Source: Rhyzopertha dominica | Taxonomy: Eukaryota; Arthropoda; Insecta; Coleoptera; Bostrichidae | Assembly: GCA_025024175.1 (NCBI GenBank) | Contig: QCXZ01000041.1 | Span: 45,875,786 to 45,939,785, forward strand | Direction: 5' to 3' | Length of the DNA stretch: 64,000 nucleotides | Part shown: positions 1 to 10,200 of the stretch, one piece after another | Layout of the letters: each line of letters begins with the position of its first letter | How positions within the stretch are numbered: the stretch's first letter is position 1 | Notes under the pieces: model-generated | The model's database searches: none | What the model was told of the DNA's origin: nothing | The model's input: only the letters and a program-made list of their open reading frames with translations | Program-made: the position numbers and the translations under genes

Positions 1-1978
1 CGTTTTGAAGCTGCTTTTGCTGATCTAGTCTCAGTTAGTTTGTCTAAATTATTTTCGGCATTTGGATTAAATATTGCTTTTTCTACTTTTTAAAGCAAAT
101 AAATAAAGAAAAAAATTAGTTGTGAATCATTTAGATGTATATAATTTTCGATACATAATGATTGTAATTCTATTTATATCGGGCAACGAACGGAAAATAT
201 AAAAATACGGAAATTGTTACAACAAATTCGTCGCTAGTTGACCAGTTATTGAACAATTTGAATTCGGCACATTTTTGTAACAAATTCCTTAAAAAACGAA
301 TTATTTAGATGTATTCAAAATATACAAAATTATAGGTACCTAAATGACCAACATTTTACCATTTTGATTGTGGGAAATTCACTGAACGGTTGTATCCAAA
401 AAACCGATACAAGGACTCGTATCAAGAAGAGTCGCAAGGAAATAACATTATTTTCGTAAATGACTACAAAAATTATACTTCCTAGACAAAAAACTTGACG
501 TTGCTTTTAAGACGTTTTTCGGTAACCTTGTCCCTTGGTCCTGTAAGTGTTGTGGCGTATGCAAATTTCCGTTAGGCTTATATAATACGGAAATGCAGAA
601 TGCTCACAAATGTGCACATAATGAAGTAATATCTGCCGTCCTCCTGCAATATAGTCCGTTGTGGTTGCGTTTATCTTCCAGCTACAGTTGTTGGCGACTG
701 CTGTATCTGACAGCTGTCGCTTCAGTTCGATTGAACTTTACCGCTATCTGTAACACAGCAGCTACAAATCGTCACAACACTGACATTGTGTGGCATTATC
801 CGATGGGCTAATCGAGGGCGAGACTGCATCAGGGCAACTTATCGTGGCAATGCATGATGAAGGAGGAAAGTCTTTTATACTTTGGTGGTCCCGCGATTAC
901 CTCGGCTTTTGTCAAGTTTTTGAAAGAACGGGTGAAGATAGGAAACACGCTAGATTTGGTAGAACTTACATATTAGTAAATTAATTTTGTTCAATATACC
1001 ATAAATTTTCTAGGCTTTCTCATCTTAACTGCTTAGTAAATAAATATATGGAACTGGAGTTCTATAGTCAAGCACTTTTTAGCTATGTTACCTTGCAATA
1101 TTAGGAGAAAGTTTTCCAAGCAGATATATTTTTATTGTTATAAGAGTTTGTTGAATGAAATTGCCAAAAAGTAACAAACATTGGAAATACTTGGCCTGAA
1201 ACTTTTTTTTTGATGATATTCGCCAAGAATAAATCAAAACAGAAAAACAAGAGAACTGAACTGTTTATTCAATAAAACAGAAACATTACTTTTTGATAAT
1301 TATATACATTGCAGGTCTGTTGGGATACATTCATTACATCAAATTCAGTTTCCTTTTAATGTTGTAAAACGTGGATTAGTATTGTTATGATCTGGCAAAA
1401 CCAGCGCCTTCAGATTAGGCAATGGAACAGTTGCCTGAGGCTTTCTGTTCTCGTTTTCATTGTTCTTACAAGACTGATAAAATTCATGTTGTATTGACGG
1501 AATATAAGGCAAAATCGGAATGAGTATTGAGAGCTGAAACGGTATTTGCTAAATGGCTGAATACTGAGGTTTCTTCAAAATTTCCAGGGTAAATTAGGTC
1601 TACCTACCTTTAACAGAATATAAAGTAGGAAAATCTGTGATCTTTGTTGTATGGAACAAAAAATAAAGTGTTCGCGTCTGTCTTAAACAGCAAATGTTTC
1701 GCTATTCATTGTCTTTGGTTGATTATATCTAGGAATGACAGGAGAAAAGGTCACTTTATTCCACTTTAAACTTTTAAGGTCCTTTTTTTTTAGTTTTTAA
1801 TTATCCGGGAAAAAACGTTCATGTTTTTAACCAAGAACATGAATTATTTTGCAATAAACTGTTGTCCTGGTGCGGGATTTTGCAGTATTCTTAATGTTGT
1901 TTCGATCACCAGCCTGGCAGATTTAGCAAATGATTTCTTCGACAGTTGGTGGTAATCTCTTAATGTACTCACAAAAGT
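1..1978. other. AT-rich sequence without recognised genes
   Basis: I see no recognisable gene here. A somewhat GC-richer part at about 540-980 has two short overlapping open frames of 72 and 64 codons, but neither resembles a known protein. The rest is AT-rich with ordinary homopolymer runs. Confidence 0.5.
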
Positions 1979-2305
1979 GACTGATTGATTGAATCAGCGT
2001 ACGGTAGGTACTTCTGTCGCTTCCGGATATACCATCAGGCCGGCCTTCTTTCGCTGGGTTGGAGGGGTAACACGCTGGCACGTAGCGCACGAAGTTTGCA
2101 GGATGCAGCGAATTAGTGAATGGCTTACCTTAGATATTTCTGCAGTTTTTCATCACATGAGCTGCTGTCTTACTTTACCATCTTCTTTTCATTCGGTTGT
2201 GTTGAGTTCATCAAGAGTACCTTTTGAATGAAAGAACGTCTACAAAGGCGATGATTTTTTTGTTGGTTAGTTGGTCGTTCTACTTGTTTATACTGCGGTG
2301 TTGGG
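1979..2305 (-). repeat. Copy A of a LINE/retroposon family with (AATC)n tail
   Basis: On the minus strand this copy ends in a short AATC-type tail next to the motif AGCGTACGGTAGG (read on plus). Its left part matches copy B (from 4091) and copy C (42955-43145), and its right end (ATGAAAGAACG, then GGTTAGTTGGTCGTTC) matches copy B at about 5394-5460. It lacks roughly 1 kb that copy B has in the middle. Minus-strand translation of 2305-2640 hints at a jockey-like gag (a WERY..NSKH stretch), so the element may extend to about 2640. That extension is weak. Confidence 0.6.
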
Positions 2306-3249
2306 TATTGGTATTTACGCATTTTTGGTCTGCTGAATGCTTGGAGTTTTAGTAGCGTTCCCAACAGTTTAAGCTGCAGGTGACTATAAAAAATTTATAA
2401 ACGTTCTGGTTTTACTGATTCTTTTGCGATGTAACGCTGTATTCTGTTATAATGGGTCTGCTCACATTAAAACTTCTCTACCGATGTATTTCGAAGTCTG
2501 TTTTATGTTTGTTTTCAAGGGCTTTTTTAGCTTGGGTAAAGTCGATCCATACCTGCTAGTCTACCCTCGTTCGCTTTATGGTACAAGTTTGCTCTAGCTT
2601 TGCCGTGCTTATTTTATATAGTGCGGAAAAAAACTATTTATAACCGTGCATTGCAACATGCGCAAGTGTTGTGTTAGTCAACGAATTTGCTACTGTCTGT
2701 GCGCTTGACGTGTGTGAGAGCTGTTTCACCTGTGCTGTATGCTCAGGCATATTAGTCTAATGCAATCGCATTAACCATCCGTTCGCAGACACAAAACCGT
2801 GCAGGCTTATATAGTTTGGTGGTTTACTTTTCATATAAATAAGTGTAACACTCAAGTTTGGTTTGCGTGCGTTCACTACGATGGTCAGCACCTAACTCCC
2901 ACTATACGTAGAAAGCTATGTAGTCGTATTCTTAAATTTAAAACAACCAACGTATTTGCAGCATTGATGGCTTTCTTGCCCACAATGTTAGAACTGTTTA
3001 AGATTATTTAAGTGATAGATTTTCAGAAAGATAGATCGCTCACGGATGTCATTATGCTTATGCGTCTGTCCGAGTGTACCTGAACAATAAGCTACACAAA
3101 AGAACATTTGATAGTGTTATTATAAAATATGCCGATAAGTTGATTTACAAAATAAACTAACCTCATGAAATATCATTTGGAAGAGAATAAAACGTACGTT
3201 TTCAATAATTCAATAAATGTCTATCAATGGGACATGACTTAGCTATATA
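2306..3249. other. Intergenic sequence, possible LINE gag remnant at its left end
   Basis: There is no supported gene. The first 300 bp may be the 5' continuation of retroposon copy A. A 70-codon plus-strand frame at 2799-3011 has no recognisable similarity. Confidence 0.35.
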
Positions 3250-4030
3250 CAGAGTGCGGGTAATTCACTTAGTTTACGTGTAAAAAAATTTTCAAATCGG
3301 AGTGGTTTGATGTAATGGAACGCGTCACTGTAGCGGATTAATGTACGAATATCAATATTCAAACACTGCGCGAAAAAACGGTTGCCGAAATTATTGGTGC
3401 GTTACGAGAAGCTTGCCAGGAGTCGTGTGTGGGTAGTTCTATAGTAACTTGATGGAGTAAGCGTTCCAGAGCGTTGGACTAGTGTTAAAGACGACCACAG
3501 AAGTTGGAGACCTCATACTGCTACTGACAACACTTTTGCAACTATTGTGCCTACAATAATGGAAGAAAAGACCGCATGGACAAACAAGCAATAGACAAAT
3601 ATTCCAAAAGTCTAGACGACATATGAAATACAGTAGCTCTTGCACGATAACGCTTGATCGCATAAAGCAGTGTCATTCAAAGGAGTTTGTGAGAAGAACT
3701 GGTGTGAAATTCTCCCACTTCCCCCGTGTATCCCTGACATAAGTCCTCCAGATTTAGTTCTGTTCCTCCAGTGAAATGGAGGATTTCGTGAAGTCCGATT
3801 TATTAACTTGAAAGGTAAAAGCCCTGCAACAGCATATACGTTCCAACTGGTGAAAGATCTTGACAAAAATTGCGTATTTAGCAACATTACATTACTGTCG
3901 AAGCGATGGCAACGTGTTTTGGATATTCAAGGGGATTATACTGAAGGACTTTATTGCAATTTTTAAAAATATACGTTTCATTTGCGAGCTGTGTTTTTGT
4001 GTGCATGAATTTTGACATGACTGTCATATC
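3250..4030 (+). pseudogene. Internally deleted mariner-like transposase, copy 1
   Basis: This is a relic of a mariner-family transposase, which would cut and paste its own element. Translation in shifting frames gives the N-terminal block TSVKDDHRSWRPHTATDN (about 3480-3535), typical of the mariner linker region. After it come SPDISPPDLVLF (about 3735-3770), around the third catalytic Asp, and a C-terminal RWQRVLDIQGDYTEG (about 3905-3950), the usual mariner ending. The middle with the first two catalytic Asp residues is missing, and stops and frameshifts are frequent. A second copy at 47985-50430 has the same missing middle. No clear terminal inverted repeats are visible. It cannot encode an active enzyme. 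Confidence 0.8.
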
Positions 4031-4090
4031 ACAGCAGGTTTTGTCAAAATTTAAAAAGGTAAGTTTAATTATTTATTTTCATGAATAAGC

Positions 4091-6056
4091 GAGATTGATT
4101 GATTGATTGATTGATTGAACCAGCGTACGGTAGGCATTTATGCCGCTCCCGGATATACCGCCGGGCCGTCCATCTACGCTGGATTGGAGGGGTTACACGC
4201 TTGTTGCTAGTGGGCTCCCACGTAGCGCATGTTACAGGAGTTTGGGGACTGGAATGGGAAGGTTTTTAAGGCATCCAATCAGCGGATACTTTTTTATTAG
4301 CATCCGTGTTGGATGGTAGCTTAGTTCGGCTGCATTGTTCTTCTTCTCCCTCGGACGAGCTGCTGCCTGAGATTGTTTACAACTTTAGGGCTTCCCTATT
4401 TATTGTTTTCTTGTCTTTTGTTGTTTCTTCAGTTACGTTTGATTGTGCTATTATTCTCCCCATCGTTGTTGGTTTTTTACTCTTTTCTGTTGTTATCGAT
4501 ATGATTTCTTGTCCTCTCTGATTTGTATTTTGGTTGTGGTTCTTGAATGGATTCTTACAAGGTCCCTCTGAGCATATGTTTAGTTTGCGATTTGTAGTTT
4601 TTTCTTATTTGTCTTACAAGATGTTTGTGTTGCGGTTGGTAATGTTCTCAACGTATATTTGGTGGTTTCGGTCTCGCTGGATTTTTTCCACGATTACGTG
4701 ATTTCTTGTATATACATTTGTCTAGATACACTGAACTACTTCACTATAACGATAGTCACAATAACAATGTAAACGCAAGAACGTAGCACTAGAACACTTT
4801 TTAAACTTAAAATCTTAGAATTTAAAATAATTGTTTGATTCCTGTTTATGTTGCTGCTTCTTGATGGTAAGTCGATACTTTGAGTGATTTCGTATGTGCT
4901 TATCCATTCGCTTGTTGGATCTCTAGATGGGATGATATTACTCCAACGGAAATTTTCTCGTCTTGTGTATTAGTTTCTTTTCTTTTCTATACATTGGAGT
5001 TTCTTTAAGACTATCCCAATTTTTTGCGGCTGGACTTCTTTCCATGTTTTCCTGGTTTCTGTACAGTTCTTTCTTACTTACTGCCTCTTTTTGTTCTTGC
5101 CACTATGATTTCTTCTTCCAGCTTTTCTGCTTATTTTTTTGGGTGGCTTTTGTATACTTGTTGGGTAGTGTTCTCCCCGTACATTTAGTGACTCAATGTG
5201 CTTCGAAGGCGGGTAAAGAGATCTAAGAGTTAATAGCAATTGTTCGGTATGTCGCTGATCGTGAGCAAACCACAAGCTGTATTAATATTTGGGCTTATAT
5301 ACGTTGCCAGCATATTCCCTTTTCCTTATGCATCTATCTTATTGTTTTCTTTCGTTGATTCGTAAACTGTAAAAGATTTTTTTTGTTTTTTTTTATGAAA
5401 GAACGCCTGAAAAGACGAAAGTAGTTTATGTTATATTGCTGGTTAGTTGTTCGTTCTACTTGTTCCTACTACGGTACGTTTTTTATTAACCTCCTTAATG
5501 CTATGTGAGTATTCTAGATATCGTTATCGCGCTTGAAACAAGTCGATACAATTACATTTTGACCTATTTTTCAACATGCCCATTTCTCTGCGTGTTGCCC
5601 TCTTAAACATAAACAACTTGCTATCTCCGGTCCAGGCTATTTCCCAGAATCGGAGCCTTTTTGTCGACTTTATACCTGTTAAGGGTGTGTTATTTGCTTA
5701 TGCTGCTACATTTATTCTAAAGGAAAAAAAGGTATATCTGATGTTGAATTTGGGAATTTTATGAGACAAATTATGTGCGTGTTATATACAATTATACTAA
5801 GACTTAGCTGCTTATCAAAACACCGGCTAATGTTGGCGTGATCGGCGTTGAATCCCTCTACTCTACTTTCTTGCTGGCCAGCCCAACAAACGACACACGG
5901 CACATACGTACACTCAATCACCATTCACTTTTAATTAATGTGTGCCGATTGTAGTCTTTTTTTTCATTACAAATTAAAGTAAACACACAGATCTTAGGTA
6001 GTCACTTTATAGCGCTCAAAACACGTCCTCTCGGGTCGAATGCCACCACTCGAGTC
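4091..6056 (-). mobile_element. LINE/retroposon copy B with target-site duplication
   Basis: A 17-bp direct repeat, TATTTTCATGAATAAGC, lies at 4074-4090 and 6057-6073. It brackets about 1.97 kb, and the match continues for four more bases after one mismatch. Next to the left repeat is a (GATT)n run at 4093-4118, which on the minus strand is the AATC-type 3' tail of the element. This is the classic layout of target-primed insertion: 3' tail next to one duplication and 5' end next to the other. The 3' part matches copies A and C. I find no intact reverse transcriptase, so the copy is non-autonomous or internally deleted. Which LINE clade it belongs to is not clear. Confidence 0.65.
4093..4118. 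repeat. (GATT)n microsatellite, 3' tail of retroposon copy B
   Basis: About six GATT units sit directly beside the 4074-4090 target duplication. On the minus strand they form the AATC tail of the retroposon. Confidence 0.9.
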
Positions 6057-6480
6057 TATTTTCATGAATAAGCCAGATGGCAAAATCTTTTTTTTTTGGA
6101 CTTATAAAACAAAATGAATCTATTTTTGCAAACTTTTCCTTTGGCTTTGGTAAGCTTCGCATTCAATGTCATTTAATCGATGTCAGTTCTGAGATTTCAG
6201 TACTATGTACGATAAGTGGGACATCGACAGTAATAGTAACATAAGGAAGAAAATTCACACTTTTAAGAAACCCCTTCTAGCTCAGCCAGTAAGCACCAAA
6301 ACATCGAACTCACTAGGGAATCTAATACAATACACGGCAAGATTCAAAACAGTTATAGAAGCATTTTCAATGCTAAAATTGCAAACGGTGTGTATATAAT
6401 CCACCCAGCAGATGAAGTTGACACAAAGCACGAAACTGCAATGTCCGACCAAATCCTCCGATGTCGTCGCACCATAAAAT
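6057..6480. other. AT-rich spacer
   Basis: It begins with the right-hand target duplication of retroposon copy B and holds no gene I can support. Confidence 0.4.
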
Positions 6481-6960
6481 TTTAAATTCAATTCCCGCCA
6501 GCTTAGTCGGCGTATATAGTTTCAATTTGCATAGTGCGAAACTATCCCCTCGTAACGAATTAATCAAGCCTTAATAATCCCCGGAAGGACGCATGGTTAA
6601 TTGAAAATTTCTCCGTTTCCACTGCGTCGGACGGCATTTTTCCCCTCGGAAAAGCGTCGACTTGTGGCCGTTCAGTGCACCATTATTTAGACATTGGCTT
6701 CGTCCGGCGTTCTTTTAAACGACTTGCAAAGGCATTATTCAGGAGCGGCCGACCGTTCGATGGGTACGGGCCCCGGAGGATTTCGCGAGGGTTACGCTTG
6801 ACCACTGCAGACGCTATTAACCCTCGACGTAAATGCCGTTCACCGGATGGGAAATGTTCGCATATCGAGTTATATCGTCTTTTGCTTAGCTGATTTTTCT
6901 GGCTTGTATAGCAGGTAGCAGTACATTCAAGTTCGGTGTACATCTTGACGATCTTCGTTG
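6480..6960. other. GC-richer island, possible conserved non-coding element
   Basis: This stretch is clearly richer in G and C than its flanks. It has overlapping open frames on both strands (72 codons plus, 86 codons minus), which is common in GC-rich non-coding DNA because stops are rarer. Neither frame resembles a known protein. ATTA-type homeodomain-like cores are present at its left end. A regulatory role is inferred from composition only. Confidence 0.3.
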
Positions 6961-7127
6961 AAAACGCATAGTAAGTGGTGTCTTATAGAATATTAAACAC
7001 TACTGCGCAAAAATTGATAATTTAAATTTTTTTAAGTCTTTTATTTTGAAGTATCCTATAATCTTATAGCGTTCTTCTGTATATCGTTTGTCATTTGGTT
7101 TAGAGCAAAAGGCAATCTATTCTTCTT

Positions 7128-7170
7128 CGCTGACCTTTCGCCCACGGCGTGTAGAGCATCTTCAGAACTG
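7128..7170 (-). ncRNA. Degenerate hammerhead-like motif, opposed partner
   Basis: On the minus strand CTGAAGA is followed by an extra T, a stem-II-like pair (GCTCTAC with GTGGGC), then GAAAG and GTC. It parallels the plus-strand motif at 7197-7243. Stem I is weak, about three pairs, and the GAAAC box has changed, so this looks like a decayed half of a head-to-head pair. Confidence 0.4.
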
Positions 7171-7196
7171 AACGTAGGTGTCTCCGTATGATGCAC

Positions 7197-7243
7197 TTGG
7201 CTCTGAAGATGCTTACGTCAACAGTGGGCGAAACGTCAGCCAA
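7197..7243 (+). ncRNA. Hammerhead-ribozyme-like motif of PLE type
   Basis: The conserved hammerhead core is visible in order. Stem I is TTGGCT (7197-7202) paired perfectly with AGCCAA (7238-7243). CTGAAGA follows at 7203-7209, then one extra T. Stem II is GCTTAC (7211-7216) with GTGGGC (7224-7229), including two G-U pairs. GAAAC is at 7230-7234 and GTC, the expected cleavage triplet, at 7235-7237. Stem III is reduced to A-C against G-U without a loop. Minimal hammerheads of this type, thought to act as dimers, are described for Penelope-like elements. The extra base before stem II is a departure from the textbook core. Confidence 0.55.
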
Positions 7244-7259
7244 CGACCAGAATAACGGG

Positions 7260-8335
7260 GAGTTCTAGGACTGCATTTTAGATAGAACACCCCACCCCAT
7301 AACTTCTTCGCTTATGTTCTATTTAGTGATGAAGCAGTTTTTCATAAAACTGGTTGTGCTATTATACACAACCTTCAGTATTATTCTGTATAAAATCCTA
7401 ATTTTGTTAGAATTGCTCATAATCAACATAGAATTTAATCAATCTCTGTGGCGGAATTGATGTACATTTATTTATTGGACCATACTTTTTAAATCAACAC
7501 ATCGGTGTGAACACTAATATTTGTTGTCGGAATTGCTAAATTTACCTGTTAATGTTATACAAGCGATGCGAATGTAACATAATGGTGCGCCAGCTCATTA
7601 CTCTTTACAAGTGCGATTTTTTTTTAAACCAGCGATATGAAAAGTGGGCCAATAATAAAAAAATATTTTAGTTTTAGTCACTGGTATTGTTTTTACGTAT
7701 TTTTATTCTTTCAATACATTTTTTTAACTTCTGGGGCGTTTTATTAGCATTTCAAAACTGGAATGCAACAAAAGATATATTTAATTATTATCAAAATTAA
7801 AAGGCTTAAGTTTTATATTTATGTTTTACATTTTTATTGAAATTTTGATTTAAGAAGTTAGATACATAGGTTTTCCACTAGAATACGTATTCTCATATTT
7901 GCACAGATATTACACAATTTAAACAATTTCAACGAAAGGAAAAACTAAACAAGATTGGCAACTGATTTTACGCAAGAGAAAACGTTTTGGATATACGCAT
8001 AGAAGAAATCATATCGAAAAATAGGTTTCGCACAGAAAAACGTCACCAACCACATGTTGAAACACAGTTTGTGAACGTCAGTGTTTGGTACTTACGTTGT
8101 CCTTGTTTTAATTTTTCTCAATTTCATTTTAGGGTTGGGCTAAAAATGCTGTCATATGTGTTACGCCACACAATATTTTTCTGGGTTACTGATGTATTCG
8201 ACAATGTTTATCATTGTTATTACACAAATCGCTCAATCCTCATGCAATAACAAAGCCGATGATTATTTGTTTCTGTACCTTTAAAATTTGACAATAATTC
8301 TTTGAATATGACAGTATATCCATAGTACTAAAAAC
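7260..8335. other. AT-rich spacer without recognised genes
   Basis: I see only AT-rich sequence and an 87-codon plus-strand frame at 7987-8250 with no recognisable similarity. Confidence 0.4.
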
Positions 8336-8349
8336 GATAAGTACTTATA

Positions 8350-8565
8350 AGTAAGAAAATCTGTCTTTGTCATCATGTCAGTGTAATGCTGACAGATGGC
8401 ATTGCCATCTAATTTCTTACTTACATCATACCAAGCCCTTGGTATATAGGCAAAACCAGTTCTATGCCGTGCTGCCTGCACTAGACCAAAATTGCACTGA
8501 TGAGCTATAATGATATTTGCAGTTTGTTGCGGTGCAGACAGCATAGCATAGACATGCATTTTAAT
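8350..8565. mobile_element. 216-bp short interspersed element flanked by 14-bp direct repeats
   Basis: GATAAGTACTTATA occurs at 8336-8349 and again at 8566-8579, enclosing 216 bp. The left third is rich in hairpins: AGATGGCA-T-TGCCATCT, GTCAG with CTGAC, and AGTAAGAAA with TTTCTTACT. The right third (GCATAGACATGCATTTTA) recurs at about 19984-20001. The word TCTATGCCGTG recurs near 13950. A 92-codon minus frame crosses the element and its flank but resembles nothing known. It could be a SINE or a MITE. There is no poly-A tail, and because the flanking word is partly palindromic it could belong to the element ends. Confidence 0.45.
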
Positions 8566-8579
8566 GATAAGTACTTATA

Positions 8580-9830
8580 TCTTACTGAGATTGTATGACT
8601 AAATTTGCTAAAAAGAATTAACTTGTAGCAAATATTGGATGAATACTTACATTTTCAGTGTTGTGCATGACTGGTGTCACCATACCACGTTTGCCTATGT
8701 TAACTTTGCACTGCTGTAATATACAAACAACAAATGCCATCATTGCATTGTTTCACTTTAATACAACTAACTGCGACTTAAAAACAGACGCAGCAAATAA
8801 TCTATGTCTATTGTTCAACGTAAGCTTTCAAGCAAGTCGTCGCATGTGACATACATTATATACATATGTTATATCAAAGTCGTAATCGTTAACAGAATAA
8901 AAACAGAAAGTGCTTCAAGTGTAATACAACTGGACGTCGGGCTTCAGAATGTCACAGTGTATACCAAATAGTGCATTAGAAGAGAGCCGGGACAGGTTGT
9001 ATGCTAAATATACGAACAATGGCTCTTGGAGCTGAAGAATTAATTCAAGGATGACGGTAAGCATATCATGTGGAAGAGACTTGCTCAAAAATTTCAAAAA
9101 TTTGAATGACGGTGGTACAGTCACTGCTATATCTGGTGAGCAGTTTAAAGTAAGTTTGGTTGAGCAACTTAGCAACTGTATTGCCAAGTACTGGTGAAAG
9201 TCGAAACCCATATTGGAGAGGTCCAGTTTCAACCTAATTTCCTACAAACAGTATTTTTTTCGAAAATGTATGAAGACAACATTCGATGACGGGAGGACTT
9301 GCAAGATCATCACTGCTAAGCTGGTTGTAGTGTTTTAGCCCATGGATTGTGAGCTTTGAGTGGTGAAACGTATATATGAAGTAGCATGTTGCACTGTAGT
9401 AGCTGTCGATTAAAGTACCCAAGTAGAAGCAGCATGAATTTGTAGAACACGAAATGGAGGTATAAGAGTTTACCATCTCCTTGAAAGTTTCATCCACCTG
9501 CGTTTAACCAAAGAAAAACAGTACGTGAAAACTTAGATGTGGTATGTTGTTCACCAAGGAAATGCTCCTGTTTTGAAGGCCTCAACTCATAATATAGGCT
9601 TAGAACTTCGCTAAGATTACCGTATTCTCTAGTTTAGCCCCAAGTGACTAATATCTATTCCCCAGACTTTCGGAATGACGAAGCGGTGGGTTTGCAATCC
9701 ATTTAAGAACTCAGTGTTCCGAGTTTCTACATCTTAAAGTTCGCTGCTACCCTCGTCCAAACGTCCCAAGCAATTTTTTACGCCGCGCCACTCTCAAACA
9801 TCGATGCTAAACTGATTAAAACCTAATCTT
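8580..9830. other. Spacer with two unrecognised minus-strand open frames
   Basis: Two adjacent minus-strand frames, 9497-9234 (87 codons) and 9232-8915 (105 codons), lie in different phases. I do not recognise either product. They may be the antisense of an old repeat. No splice or promoter evidence supports a gene. Confidence 0.25.
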
Positions 9831-10200
9831 TCAAATCTAGTTGTAAGGGCTTGCGGTCAGGTAACGGGATAGCGTTTCCCCGCTCGGTCCCCTGGGAACT
9901 GGAAGGAACCAGGGAGTTTCAGTGACATGTTCCACTCTCGCGGATACAAATTGATACTGGAAACGTGCCGGTCCGGAGCGTCGCCTCTAAATAAACATGT
10001 CATTGGCGCGTATACGTCACGCAAAGCAAACTCAACAACAAATTCCCGCAATAAACTCTCCACGATGGTCATCCAGGGAGATTAGCGTGGTGGTGCTGGA
10101 GGGAGCGTTCCGTACCAGAAATTGAAAATCTCGAGGTGAATAAAGAGGCTCCGCGGCCATTGACGGAAGCTAGTGGCTCCGTGGGGGAGGGTGAAAGAAA
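9830..10200. other. GC-richer island, possible conserved non-coding element
   Basis: This is a compact GC-richer block with a 71-codon minus frame of no recognised similarity. It stands out from the AT-rich flanks. A regulatory role is only inferred. Confidence 0.3.

Noticed and set aside
5576..5764. Plus-strand frame resembling the start of a LINE endonuclease (VALLNINNLL)
   Set aside because: It lies antisense inside retroposon copy B and the likeness is limited to a few hydrophobic residues.
6675..6943. Overlapping open frames on both strands as a candidate gene
   Set aside because: Long open frames on both strands at once are expected in GC-rich DNA. Neither product looks like a known protein.
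8915..9497. Two consecutive minus-strand frames of 87 and 105 codons as a candidate gene
   Set aside because: They are in different phases, have no recognised similarity and no splice or start context. Kept only as an unrecognised stretch.
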